Part shown: positions 8,649 through 16,982 of the stretch, in pieces
How positions within the stretch are numbered: position 1 is the first letter of the stretch
Layout: every line of letters starts with the position of its first letter
From: Pseudomonadales bacterium
GTDB lineage: Bacteria > Pseudomonadota > Gammaproteobacteria > Pseudomonadales > Azotimanducaceae
Reading direction: 5' to 3'
Length of the DNA stretch: 33,630 nt
Assembly: GCA_022448085.1 (NCBI GenBank)
Contig: JAKUTH010000027.1
Span: 1-33,630, forward strand
Position numbers and translations under genes: made by a program
Notes under the pieces: generated by a model
Seen by the model: the letters and a program-made list of their open reading frames with translations, nothing else
The model's database searches: none
Told to the model about the DNA's origin: nothing

Positions 8649-9332
8649 CTATCGTTGTGCCCATCCACCGCTGAAGGGGAAAGCCTGTCCGCAGAAAAAG
8701 CCGCTCTCATCGCTCGCTAGAAATAACGCGAATAACGCGTCCTCCTCGGGCGTACCTAGTCGACCGGCAGGGACTTGTCGTTTCAAGGATTCGACAAATG
8801 ACGGTTTGTCCATCAATTCGGGTGGGTAGTAGTCAGGATTGGCAACGTAGTTTTGGGCAATAAGATTAATTTGAATATTGTGCGGCGCGACCTCGACACC
8901 GACGGATTGGACGTAGCCTACTTGCGCGGCCCGTGCAGCACTGTATGCGGCCACCGTTTTTAAGCCACGGAGTGCCGTTGCGCTGCCGTACACCACGATC
9001 TTTCCGTACCCTCGTTCTAACATCTGAGGCAATACCGCTTGCGTAAGCCAATGCAAAGGATGAACCATCATGTCGAACGGCGTTTTCCATTCCTCCTCGG
9101 TGAGAGCGGTAACGACGGTGCCGCTGTAATTAGGTGACGCCAGATTAGCGACGAGAATATCGATCTCGCCACTGGAGGCGACAAGGGCATCACAAGATTG
9201 TTTGTCGTTAAGGGGTTCGGTGCTTGCGATAATCGATGCCCCTTCGCGCTCGAACACTTCCACTGTGACGGGTCCCATGAAGTCGTTTGCTTGTGTTACC
9301 AGTACACGTTTTTCTGAGAGCCGGTTACTCAT
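8649..9332 (-). CDS. Halohydrin dehalogenase-type SDR (HheA-G superfamily)
   Basis: Predicted to convert a vicinal halohydrin to an epoxide with release of halide, and the reverse with anions such as azide, cyanide or nitrite. The 227-residue protein has an SDR fold but not the dehydrogenase signatures. The glycine-rich NAD loop is replaced by T13-x4-F18-x-G20 (TQANDFMG), the nucleophile-pocket motif of halohydrin dehalogenases. The catalytic set is S117-x12-Y130-x3-R134, with Arg instead of the SDR Lys (YSAAR). The halide-pocket stretch QNYV (160-163) aligns with PNYL (175-178) of HheC from Agrobacterium radiobacter at a constant offset of 15 from its S132/Y145/R149. The C-terminal RLGTPEED and SGGW are also family-like. 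The start at 9332 has GGGGGA six bases upstream. Its neighbour is an epoxide hydrolase, the expected next enzyme. The native halogenated substrate is unknown. Confidence 0.85.
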   Translation of the reverse strand: MSNRLSEKRVLVTQANDFMGPVTVEVFEREGASIIASTEPLNDKQSCDALVASSGEIDILVANLASPNYSGTVVTALTEEEWKTPFDMMVHPLHWLTQAVLPQMLERGYGKIVVYGSATALRGLKTVAAYSAARAAQVGYVQSVGVEVAPHNIQINLIAQNYVANPDYYPPELMDKPSFVESLKRQVPAGRLGTPEEDALFALFLASDESGFFCGQAFPFSGGWAQR

Positions 9333-9452
9333 TTAGAGTCCCCCTTTCGTTGAGTTGGAGTCTTCGTTGTCGCCTAAACCTGACGCTCGAATTGCCGGTG
9401 GATCTTATCCGCGTCGACGGGTGAATTCATGTAACCTCTTGCGCCTTGATCG

Positions 9453-9466
9453 CGGCGCTTGCGCCG
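9453..9466. repeat. Perfect GC-rich inverted repeat upstream of the crotonase/liv unit
   Basis: CGGCGC, TT, GCGCCG forms a perfect 14-base palindrome with a two-base centre, 30 bases before the crotonase ATG. As RNA it would fold as CGGCG closing a CUUG tetraloop, a known stable loop. It could be an operator or a leader hairpin; it has no T-run after it, so it is not a convincing terminator. Confidence 0.4.
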
Positions 9467-9496
9467 TCTTAGCGGGAATGAACGGGAATAAGAATC

Positions 9497-10405
9497 ATGA
9501 GCGAATTTGAAAGCATCATCTACGAGGTCGACAATGGGCGTGCGCGGATTACGTTAAATCGACCGGAAAAACTAAACGCGCTAACGCTAAAACTCCAATC
9601 GGAACTCAACGAAGCGCTGTGGGAAGCCGATAATGACAACGCTGTGCATTGCGCGATTATACGGGGTGCGGGACGGGCATTTTCAGCTGGCTACGACCTT
9701 AGTGGGGCAGATGGAAGCGTGCCTGTGTCGCGTGTGCAATCGAAGGAAAATAGTTATCGCGGCGGTCGTAGCGTTGACGACGATGCCTGGCAGATGGAAC
9801 GGGCTCAGCGATACCGAATGGCAATGTTCGACATGCATAAACCGGTTATTGCTCAGGTGCATGGGTATTGTCTTGCCGGGGGGACAGATGTTGCGTTACT
9901 CACGGATATGATCATTTGCGCGGACGACGCGTTGTTCGGGTTTCCACCGGCACGAGATCTTGGGGCGCTACCCAATAACATGTGGCTTTATAACGTGGGT
10001 CCGCAATGGGCGAAGCGGCTCATGCTGACCGGAGACATGATTAGTGGCGCTGAAGCGCAACAGATCGGGTTAGTTTTAAAAGCTGTCCCCAAGGAGCATC
10101 TCGAGAACGAGGTCGAACAATTGGCCGATCGGCTGTGCATGATTGACCGAGATTTACTCTCGGCAAACAAACGTATTATCAACCAAGGGCTCGAACTGAT
10201 GGGAGCTAGGACGCTTCAGCGGATGGCAGTGGAGAACGATGTGCGTGGCCACAATGCGGCGGCAGCCCTCGGATGGGGTGAACGGGTTCAGCGTCTTGGA
10301 CTTCGTGACGCGCTACGAGAGCGCGACGGTAAATTTGGTGATGGTCGGGTTCGCGTGAACGGTCCTGAAACAAGGGACGCGGACGGTTTTTTGATCGATG
10401 AATGA
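9497..10405 (+). CDS. Enoyl-CoA hydratase/isomerase (crotonase) family protein
   Basis: Crotonase-fold enzyme of 302 residues acting on an acyl-CoA, most simply hydrating an enoyl-CoA. The oxyanion-hole segments are RGAGRAFSAGYDLSG (about 55-70) and HGYCLAGGTDVALLTD (about 120-136), then FPPARDLGALPNN and the trimer-interface region LTGDMISGAEAQQIGLV. The usual catalytic Glu pair is not obvious at the expected places, so isomerase, hydrolase or dehalogenase activity cannot be excluded. A C-terminal extension of about 45 charged residues exceeds the 260-residue norm. It sits 45 bases upstream of livH on the same strand and is probably the first gene of the transporter unit, which suggests it processes the CoA thioester made from the imported acid. 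Confidence 0.88.
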   Translation: MSEFESIIYEVDNGRARITLNRPEKLNALTLKLQSELNEALWEADNDNAVHCAIIRGAGRAFSAGYDLSGADGSVPVSRVQSKENSYRGGRSVDDDAWQMERAQRYRMAMFDMHKPVIAQVHGYCLAGGTDVALLTDMIICADDALFGFPPARDLGALPNNMWLYNVGPQWAKRLMLTGDMISGAEAQQIGLVLKAVPKEHLENEVEQLADRLCMIDRDLLSANKRIINQGLELMGARTLQRMAVENDVRGHNAAAALGWGERVQRLGLRDALRERDGKFGDGRVRVNGPETRDADGFLIDE

Positions 10406-10450
10406 GTTTCGCCTCTTCGTGCCGTAGTTACACTAAACGCCTGGATCACC

Positions 10451-11329
10451 ATGGAACTCGTGCAACTGCTCATTAGCGGAATTTCGCAAGGCTGCGTGTA
10501 CGGTCTGATCGCGCTTGGCTTTGTTCTTATCTACAAGGCCACGGAGATGGTCAATTTTGCGCAAGGCGATCTCATGATGCTGGGTGCCTTCATTGCGTTC
10601 GGGTTCATCAATGTGTTGGGTTGGCCGTTCCTCTGGGGCTTTTTGGCGACACTTGCAGTCATGGGCGTCGTTGGTGTGACGCTGGAACGTTTATTGCTGC
10701 GACCGATGATTGGGGAGCCGCCCTTTGCGGTCTTAATGCTGACCATCGGACTTGGATTTATTTTACGTGCAGTGGCGGGCGCTATTTGGGGATACGAAGA
10801 TAAAACCTTATCGACCCCGTATGGGGGAGGGGTGGCACGTTGGGGGGAGATCTCCGTCGGGTACGAGAACATTGCGGTGGTGTTGGGCACTCTGGCGTTA
10901 TGCGTTCTGGTTTTCGTCTTTTTTCGAAAGACTAGGGTTGGGATCGCGATGCAAGCCGCGTCTCAAAATCAGCTGGCCGCATACTATGTTGGTATTCCGG
11001 TGAAGTGGATCTTTGCCCTGGTTTGGGCGATGTCCGCAATGATTTCGGCGACCGCGGGGATACTTGTCGCACCGTTGTCGCTTATTAATCCAATCATGGG
11101 ATTCGTCGGTATCAAGGCCTTTGCGGCGGCGATTGTGGGTGGGTTCGGTAGCTTACCCGGCGCTTTTCTAGCGGGACTGATGATTGGGATTGTCGAGCAG
11201 TTTGCTAAACATGGCTTACCTTCCGGGCTAGAAGGTTTTTCTGAGACGACGGCATACGTGATTTTGTTGATCATGCTGTTCATCCGTCCCGAAGGCATCT
11301 TCGCGACGATGCAGCGAAAGAAAGTCTAA
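10451..11329 (+). CDS. livH: Branched-chain amino acid-type ABC transporter permease, LivH family
   Basis: Inner-membrane permease of 292 residues with about eight hydrophobic segments. Typical family stretches are SGISQGCVYGLIALGFVLIY at the N-terminus, VNFAQGDLMMLGAF, and the C-terminal AAAIVGGFGSLPGAFLAGL with the coupling motif EAA-like loop that contacts the ATPases. It pairs with LivM to form the channel. Its stop TAA overlaps the LivM ATG by one base (TAATG at 11327-11331), so the two are translationally coupled. The ligand is set by the binding protein at the end of the operon and need not be an amino acid; linkage to an acyl-CoA synthetase argues for an organic acid. The gene symbol is used for family membership only. 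Confidence 0.93.
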   Translation: MELVQLLISGISQGCVYGLIALGFVLIYKATEMVNFAQGDLMMLGAFIAFGFINVLGWPFLWGFLATLAVMGVVGVTLERLLLRPMIGEPPFAVLMLTIGLGFILRAVAGAIWGYEDKTLSTPYGGGVARWGEISVGYENIAVVLGTLALCVLVFVFFRKTRVGIAMQAASQNQLAAYYVGIPVKWIFALVWAMSAMISATAGILVAPLSLINPIMGFVGIKAFAAAIVGGFGSLPGAFLAGLMIGIVEQFAKHGLPSGLEGFSETTAYVILLIMLFIRPEGIFATMQRKKV

Positions 11330-12405
11330 TGCGATTTGTTCTCAAAACACGGTACGCGCAGGACGTCGACTTTTTTAAGCACAACGGCCAACGTTTTTGG
11401 TACGCGTTGTTGGGGTTATTCGTTTTCGTTGCGCCGTTCCTGTTGGATGATTTTTATACCGGTGAACTCTCGTTGGTTTTTATCTATGCGATTGCCGGCA
11501 TCGGTCTGATGTTGTTGGTCGGTTACACCGGGTTAGTGAGTTTGGGACATGCGGCCTTTTTGGCAATCGGTGCATACGCACACGCTTACTTTATGACGGA
11601 AGGCGCTCCTTTCATTGTTTCACTGATCGGTGCGACCGCGGTTTGCGTGGTCATTGGCGCGATTGTGGGGATTCCCTCGTTACGCATGACGGGCATCTAT
11701 TTAGCGGTCGCCACGTTAGCCTTCGCGCAGATCGTAGAAAAAGTGTTGGCGCACTGGGAATCTGTTACCGGGGGCCATCGGGGCATGGCGGTACCCGAAC
11801 CGGAGATATTTTCTTGGTCGCTCGGGACGCCTCGAGCGTTCTATTTTCTAGTGCTGTTGGTATTAATTGGAGCGTTGTTTGTTGCCCTCAATCTGCTCCG
11901 GTCGCCAACGGGGCGAGCCATGATTGCGATCCGAGATTCAGAGATTTCGGCTCAGGCCATGGGTATTCATTTGGCACGCGTTAAAACAACGTCGTTTGCT
12001 GTGTCAGCCGGGTTCACCGGACTTGCAGGGGGATTGCTCGCCCATAAGATCGGCTATTTAGCCCCCGATGCTTTTACGATATTGATCTCGATTCAACTTT
12101 TATTGATGGTGGTTGTTGGCGGTTTGGGATCCATGCACGGGGTTATATACGGCGCGGTCTTTATCGGCCTATTACCGCAGGGAATTGCTTTTTTGCGCGA
12201 ATCGCTTCCCGCCGGAATCGGACAAATACCCGGATTGGAACCTGGCATTTTTGGTTTGATCTTGGTCCTGTTTCTCGTCTACGAGCCGCTAGGAATCTTC
12301 GGCCGATGGATCAAAATTCGGCTCTTTTTTAGCGAATTCCCCTTGTATCGAAAATCGACTTATAAACGCCAAAAATCCTATTTGCGAACGGAACGAGTCC
12401 ATTGA
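11329..12405 (+). CDS. livM: Branched-chain amino acid-type ABC transporter permease, LivM family
   Basis: Second permease subunit, 358 residues, with about nine to ten membrane segments. Diagnostic stretches are LLVGYTGLVSLGHAAFLAIG, IPSLRMTGIYLAVATLAFAQ, GRAMIAIRDSEISAQAMGI and VVGGLGSMHGVIYGAVFIG, all standard for LivM. The first 40 residues (a hydrophilic start then a helix) and a basic C-terminal tail of about 40 residues (YRKSTYKRQKSY) are longer than in the E. coli type. It overlaps livH by one base upstream and livG by four bases downstream, the tight packing expected for subunits made in fixed ratio. Confidence 0.93.
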   Translation: MRFVLKTRYAQDVDFFKHNGQRFWYALLGLFVFVAPFLLDDFYTGELSLVFIYAIAGIGLMLLVGYTGLVSLGHAAFLAIGAYAHAYFMTEGAPFIVSLIGATAVCVVIGAIVGIPSLRMTGIYLAVATLAFAQIVEKVLAHWESVTGGHRGMAVPEPEIFSWSLGTPRAFYFLVLLVLIGALFVALNLLRSPTGRAMIAIRDSEISAQAMGIHLARVKTTSFAVSAGFTGLAGGLLAHKIGYLAPDAFTILISIQLLLMVVVGGLGSMHGVIYGAVFIGLLPQGIAFLRESLPAGIGQIPGLEPGIFGLILVLFLVYEPLGIFGRWIKIRLFFSEFPLYRKSTYKRQKSYLRTERVH

Positions 12406-13160
12406 CTTTGCTGGCAGCAGATAATGTTTCGATTAGCTTTGGTGGCGTGCACGCGGTTCGCGACGTTTCGTTTGAGGTGGCAGCGGGACAGGTTTACAGC
12501 ATTATTGGACCCAACGGTGCGGGGAAAACCACGCTCTTTAATTTAGTGAGTCGTCTCTACGACGTGGATGCCGGTTCGATTACCTTTAACGGAGAGGCCA
12601 TTACGCGGGTCCCGCCGCACCAGGTTGCAGAGCGCGGGATCGCGCGTACCTTTCAGAACACGGAACTTTTTGAACACGAGACCGTATTAAAGAATTTACT
12701 CATCGGGCATCATGTGCACCGGCAGACTGCGCTTTGGGAGGAGCTGCTGTTCCTACCTAAGGTGCGCGAGCAAGATCTCGTTTTCCGTCAACAAGTCGAG
12801 GACGTCATTGACTTGTTGGATCTGCAATCCTACCGCGATCAGATCATTGGGAATCTTCCGTTCGGTGCAAGGAAGATGGTTGAAATCGCACGAGCGCTTT
12901 GCCTCGGGCCACAGCTAATCCTCCTCGATGAACCATCGTCTGGTCTAAATCCGGAGGAAACGGAGGACCTGTCGTTCTGGATCGAGGATATAAACGAGGA
13001 ATTGGGCATTACGGTGGTGATGGTTGAGCACGATATGAATTTGGTGAATCAGGTATCTGATCGTGTGCTAGTGCTTGCGGACGGTGTTGTCATTGCGGTG
13101 GGGACACCAAGCGAGATTCAGGGTCATCCCGATGTGTTACGGGCGTACCTGGGGGATTAA
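12402..13160 (+). CDS. livG: ABC transporter ATP-binding protein, LivG family
   Basis: Nucleotide-binding subunit of 252 residues that powers the LivHM channel. Walker A is GPNGAGKTT, the signature region is LPFGARKMVEIARAL (the LivG form of the LSGGQ motif), Walker B is LILLDEPSSGLNPEE, and the switch His follows in VVMVEHDMNLV. The start is a TTG at 12402 overlapping the livM stop TGA (12403-12405); the N-terminal sequence from there (TLLAADNVSISFGG) is exactly what the family begins with, so I prefer this to a later start. The following livF begins one base after its stop. Confidence 0.93.
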   Translation: MTLLAADNVSISFGGVHAVRDVSFEVAAGQVYSIIGPNGAGKTTLFNLVSRLYDVDAGSITFNGEAITRVPPHQVAERGIARTFQNTELFEHETVLKNLLIGHHVHRQTALWEELLFLPKVREQDLVFRQQVEDVIDLLDLQSYRDQIIGNLPFGARKMVEIARALCLGPQLILLDEPSSGLNPEETEDLSFWIEDINEELGITVVMVEHDMNLVNQVSDRVLVLADGVVIAVGTPSEIQGHPDVLRAYLGD

Positions 13161-13161
13161 T

Positions 13162-13932
13162 GTGGCGTTGCTAACCTTACGGAATATTGAGACTTATTAC
13201 GGACCGATTATGGCGATCCGTGGGATTTCCTTGGACGTAGAGTCAGGGACTATTGTGACGATTCTTGGTGCCAACGGTGCAGGTAAAACCACGGTACTTA
13301 AAACCATCAGTGGTGCGATGGATCCGCAGAAGGGAAGCGTTGTATTTGCAGACGAAAACATAACTGCATGGGACCCGGGCAAGGTTGCGCGACTCGGCGT
13401 CGGGCACGTGCCGGAAGGACGCGAGGTGTTTCCCTTTTTGTCGGTTGAAGAAAATTTACGCATGGGGGCATTTACCAGACGCGATGGAGCAAGCCGCGTT
13501 CAGCGCGACCTCGAACTGGTCTACGATTATTTTCCTACGCTTGCTGACAGCAAAGGCCTTGCCGCCGGCTATTTGTCTGGTGGCCAGCAGCAAATGCTCG
13601 CGATTGGGCGCGCGCTCATGTTACGCCCGCGACTTATGTTGTTGGATGAACCGTCGCTTGGACTGGCACCGATGTTGGTTAAGGAGATTGCCGATATTGT
13701 GGTACGCCTGAACAAAGAGCAGGGGGTTACCATGCTCTTGGTGGAACAGAATGCTCGGGTGGCTCTAGCAATTTCGGATTACGGCTATGTCATGGAGGTT
13801 GGACGTATCGTGATGGAGGACACTTGCGAACGATTAGCCGCGGCGACCGATATTCAAGAATTCTATTTGGGTATGAAGGACCAGGGCGTGCGCGGGCGCC
13901 GGCGTTGGAAGCAACGAAAAACTTGGCGATGA
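13162..13932 (+). CDS. livF: ABC transporter ATP-binding protein, LivF family
   Basis: Second ATPase subunit, 256 residues. Walker A GANGAGKTT, signature LSGGQQQ, Walker B LMLLDEPSLGLAP and VEQNARVAL are all of LivF type. I chose the GTG at 13162, which follows the livG stop by one base and has GGGGGA about seven bases upstream; starting at 13075 would add 29 residues overlapping livG without family support. The C-terminus carries a basic tail of about 20 residues (RGRRRWKQRKTWR) beyond the usual length. Its stop overlaps the next gene's start as ATGA (13929-13932), so the acyl-CoA synthetase is translationally tied to the transporter. Confidence 0.93.
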   Translation: MALLTLRNIETYYGPIMAIRGISLDVESGTIVTILGANGAGKTTVLKTISGAMDPQKGSVVFADENITAWDPGKVARLGVGHVPEGREVFPFLSVEENLRMGAFTRRDGASRVQRDLELVYDYFPTLADSKGLAAGYLSGGQQQMLAIGRALMLRPRLMLLDEPSLGLAPMLVKEIADIVVRLNKEQGVTMLLVEQNARVALAISDYGYVMEVGRIVMEDTCERLAAATDIQEFYLGMKDQGVRGRRRWKQRKTWR

Positions 13933-15758
13933 CTAACGCCTCGACCGCGATCGACGATTGTACGACGGTTCCACAGTTGTTCTGGAAGCGCGTGACTGAG
14001 TACGCGACGAAAACAGCGATTCGCGAAAAAGATTTTGGGATTTGGAACGAGTACAGCTGGGGCGATTACGGGGACATCGCGCGATTGGTGGGTCTAGGGT
14101 TGCTGTCCCTAGGTCTCCGGCGTGGCGATGTGTGTTCGATCGCGTCGGAAGTCAACAAAGAATGGATGTTTGCGGATCTAGGCATCATTTGTGCAGGTGG
14201 TGTGACCAATGGCGTGTATCCCACGGATGCACCAAATCAGGTGGAATATCTCGTCACCGATAGCTCCACGCGGTTCTATTTTGCAGAAGATGAAGAACAG
14301 TTAGACAAGGTTCTCGAGGTCCGTGACAGAACGCCGTCGCTCGAAAAGGTGTTCATTTTTGATATGGAAGGTCTTCGGCAGTTGGACGACCCGATGTGTC
14401 TGTCGTTCGAGCAACTGCTTGAGTTGGGTCGTGAATATGCACGAGCGAACTCGGACCGATGGTGCGCTGAAATCGAGGCCGCAAAACCGGATGATTTGAT
14501 GGTCCTTACGTATACGTCGGGTACAACCGGGCCGCCCAAGGGCGCCATGATTACCCAGCAGAACATGATGTTCATGATGCAATGTTTGCAAAGTTGTTAC
14601 GGCATCCACGAGGACGACGAACAGCTCGGTTTTTTGCCGCTAGCCCATGTTGCTGGTCGGATGTTCTATACGTTTTCACTGATTGAGTCGCGCGCGGTGA
14701 TTAACCTTGTTGAGAGTCCAGAGACGGTGGTTCGAGATCTACAAGAGGTCGAACCAACGATTCATTTTGCTGTCCCGAGGGTTTGGGAAAAGCAGTTTTC
14801 AACCGTAGCAATTAAGCTCAAGGAGGCCACGCGGCTCGGCCGAGTCGCATACGACGCTGGTCTCAAGGTTGGGCAAAAGCGCGCGGCGTATTTGAAAACC
14901 TCGGCACGCGTACCTCTTTATCTGAAATGCGCGTTTTTCGTGTTCGATCACCTCGTTTTTCGTAATATCCGACGTGCGCTCGGTATCGATAAATGTCGGT
15001 GGCTTTCCACCGCAGCGGCTCCGATCGCTCCGGATTTAATTGATTGGTACTGGTCGATTGGTAAGCCGATGTACGAGGTCTACGGTCAAACGGAATGCAC
15101 CGGCATCGCGACTGCCAATCTGCTTGACGATTTTCGGATCGGGAGCGTTGGCAAGGCCATCGAGGGCGTCGAAGTTGTACTTTCCGAGGAGGATGAAATC
15201 CTCATCCGAAGTCCTGGTGTCATCAAGGGATATTGGAACCAAGCAGAAAAAACGGCCGATACGATTCGACAAGGGTGGCTTCACACCGGTGATGTTGGCC
15301 GAATCGATGACGATGGCTTTATCTACATAATTGACCGGATGAAAGACATTATTATTACGGCCGGGGGTAAGAACATCACGCCGAGCGAGATTGAGAACCA
15401 GCTAAAGTTCTCGCCATACGTTACCGACGCTGTGGTGGTCGGGGACAAACGTCCGTATTTGACGTGCCTGGTCATGATTGATGATGAAAATGTGACGAAG
15501 TATGCGCAAGATAACGACGTGCCGTTCACCAACTACACGAGCCTTTGCCATACTCAAGAAGTCCAGGACCTCGTGCATGGCGAGATCGAAAAGGTGAATG
15601 TCAAATTTGCACGCGTTGAAACCATCAAAAAGTTTCGGCTCATTGATCAGTTACTGGACGCGGAAGACGACGAGCTGACGCCGACGCAAAAGCTGAAGCG
15701 AAAAGTTGTCAATGAAAAGTATGCAGACCTGATCGATGGCATGTACCAAGGGGGTTGA
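13929..15758 (+). CDS. AMP-forming acyl-CoA synthetase, long-chain FadD15-like
   Basis: Activates a carboxylic acid to its CoA thioester using ATP. The 609-residue protein carries the P-loop-like motif YTSGTTGPPKG (near 195-205), VYGQTECTG (the A5 region), GWLHTGDVG with DDDGFIYIIDRMKDII (A7/A8), and the C-terminal TPTQKLKRK with the catalytic Lys. The family resemblance is to FadD15-type long-chain ligases, although the genes around it suggest a more specialised acid such as a branched, aromatic or sterol side-chain acid; the substrate is not determined. The ATG at 13929 overlaps the livF stop, and the binding protein starts two bases after its own stop. A synthetase embedded between the ATPases and the binding protein points to uptake coupled with immediate activation. 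Confidence 0.93.
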   Translation: MTNASTAIDDCTTVPQLFWKRVTEYATKTAIREKDFGIWNEYSWGDYGDIARLVGLGLLSLGLRRGDVCSIASEVNKEWMFADLGIICAGGVTNGVYPTDAPNQVEYLVTDSSTRFYFAEDEEQLDKVLEVRDRTPSLEKVFIFDMEGLRQLDDPMCLSFEQLLELGREYARANSDRWCAEIEAAKPDDLMVLTYTSGTTGPPKGAMITQQNMMFMMQCLQSCYGIHEDDEQLGFLPLAHVAGRMFYTFSLIESRAVINLVESPETVVRDLQEVEPTIHFAVPRVWEKQFSTVAIKLKEATRLGRVAYDAGLKVGQKRAAYLKTSARVPLYLKCAFFVFDHLVFRNIRRALGIDKCRWLSTAAAPIAPDLIDWYWSIGKPMYEVYGQTECTGIATANLLDDFRIGSVGKAIEGVEVVLSEEDEILIRSPGVIKGYWNQAEKTADTIRQGWLHTGDVGRIDDDGFIYIIDRMKDIIITAGGKNITPSEIENQLKFSPYVTDAVVVGDKRPYLTCLVMIDDENVTKYAQDNDVPFTNYTSLCHTQEVQDLVHGEIEKVNVKFARVETIKKFRLIDQLLDAEDDELTPTQKLKRKVVNEKYADLIDGMYQGG

Positions 15759-15760
15759 AG

Positions 15761-16957
15761 ATGAGTAGATTGTCGTTGCCAATTTCATGCGTAGCGTTTG
15801 CGTTGCTGGCGGGTTGTGGCGAGACAGATTCATCGGGTCAAGAGGGTTCCGTTCGCGTCGACGGCGTGACGGATAGCGAGATTGTGATTGGGGCGCATAC
15901 GGATCTAACCGGTCCGATCGCGATATGGGGTACTGGCATCGCGAATGGCGCGCGCATGCGTTTCGGTGAGGCAAACGATGCGGGAGGCGTGCATGGTCGT
16001 CAGATTCGATACATCCTCGAGGATGCACAGTACCAGGTCCCGCGGGCGGTATCCGCGGCGAACAAGCTCATTAAGAAAGATAAGATTCTTGCGATGGTGA
16101 TGGCAATCGGCACGCCGACCAATAACGCTGTCATGGTTCAACAATTCAAAGACGGGGTGCCGAATTTGTTCCCGGTGACGGGTGCAAGATCGATGGTGGA
16201 GCCGTTTCAGAAACTTATGTTCTCTCAGATGGGCGTGTACTACGAGGAGATGCGTGCCGCCGTGCGATACTTCATTGAAGAGAAGGGCGCGACGACACCG
16301 TGTGTCGTCTACCAGGATACCGATTACGGGCAGGAGGTTCTTGACGGTGTTGAAGATCAAGCCGCGGAAATGGGTATCACGATTGCGGCACGATCGGCGC
16401 ATCAACCGACAGAGAGTGAATTCACAGCGGCTATTATTCGTATGCGAGCAGCGGGTTGTGACTTGGTCCTGATGGGTACAGTGCATCGAGATACGATTTT
16501 AGTCTTGGAAGCCGCACGTAAAGCGGACTGGTCGGATGTAGCTTGGGTCGGCAATGAAGCGGCCTACGGCCAGGTAATCGCCGATCAAGAAAGCGGGTCG
16601 GGCGAAGGCTACTACGCCTTCGTGCCCCTCGCGCTTCGCTACGCTGACGAAGAGTTGTCGCCTGAACTACGCGATTGGTTCAATCGGTATTGGGAACGTT
16701 ACGGCGAGTACCCGGGGCTTCCTGCCATGATTGGGTATCGCGGTGCCGACCTCACCGTGCACGCATTTGAAATTGCGGGTCGCGAATTGAATCGAGACAG
16801 TCTCATCGCCGCAGTTGAATCGATCGATGATTACCAGGATTTGTTCGGCTACCAGTTGCAGTACGGGCCTGATGACCACAAAGGCGTCGGTTCCTCCGTA
16901 CTATCGCAAATACAAAACGGTCGCTGGGTCACGGTTGGTAAGTCGATTTCGTATTGA
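15761..16957 (+). CDS. ABC transporter substrate-binding lipoprotein, LivK/Peripla_BP_6 family
   Basis: Extracytoplasmic solute receptor of 398 residues for the LivHMGF transporter. The N-terminus is a lipoprotein signal with lipobox LAGC, giving a lipidated C19, so the mature protein is membrane-anchored. The mature part begins with VTDSEIVIGAHTDLTGPIA, the standard Leu/Ile/Val-binding-type opening, with PTNNAVMVQQF and CVVYQDTDYGQEV further on. I placed the start at 15761, behind GGGGG (15750-15754); a TTG two codons earlier is possible. In E. coli the binding protein gene precedes the permeases; here it is last, behind the acyl-CoA synthetase. The binding-pocket residues cannot be assigned to a ligand by eye. 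Confidence 0.92.
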   Translation: MSRLSLPISCVAFALLAGCGETDSSGQEGSVRVDGVTDSEIVIGAHTDLTGPIAIWGTGIANGARMRFGEANDAGGVHGRQIRYILEDAQYQVPRAVSAANKLIKKDKILAMVMAIGTPTNNAVMVQQFKDGVPNLFPVTGARSMVEPFQKLMFSQMGVYYEEMRAAVRYFIEEKGATTPCVVYQDTDYGQEVLDGVEDQAAEMGITIAARSAHQPTESEFTAAIIRMRAAGCDLVLMGTVHRDTILVLEAARKADWSDVAWVGNEAAYGQVIADQESGSGEGYYAFVPLALRYADEELSPELRDWFNRYWERYGEYPGLPAMIGYRGADLTVHAFEIAGRELNRDSLIAAVESIDDYQDLFGYQLQYGPDDHKGVGSSVLSQIQNGRWVTVGKSISY

Positions 16958-16982
16958 GATCGATTCGGTCTTCTGGCTGCGC

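Noticed and set aside
8649-9332. Ordinary NAD(P)-dependent short-chain dehydrogenase
   Set aside because: The TGxxxGxG cofactor loop is missing and the YxxxK Lys is Arg; both substitutions are those of halohydrin dehalogenases.
13075-13161. 29-residue N-terminal extension of LivF overlapping livG
   Set aside because: LivF family sequence begins at the GTG at 13162, which has GGGGGA just upstream; the extension merely reads livG in another frame.
13824-13928. 35-residue N-terminal extension of the acyl-CoA synthetase inside livF
   Set aside because: The ATG at 13929 gives the coupled ATGA overlap and the normal family length; the extra part is livF read out of frame.
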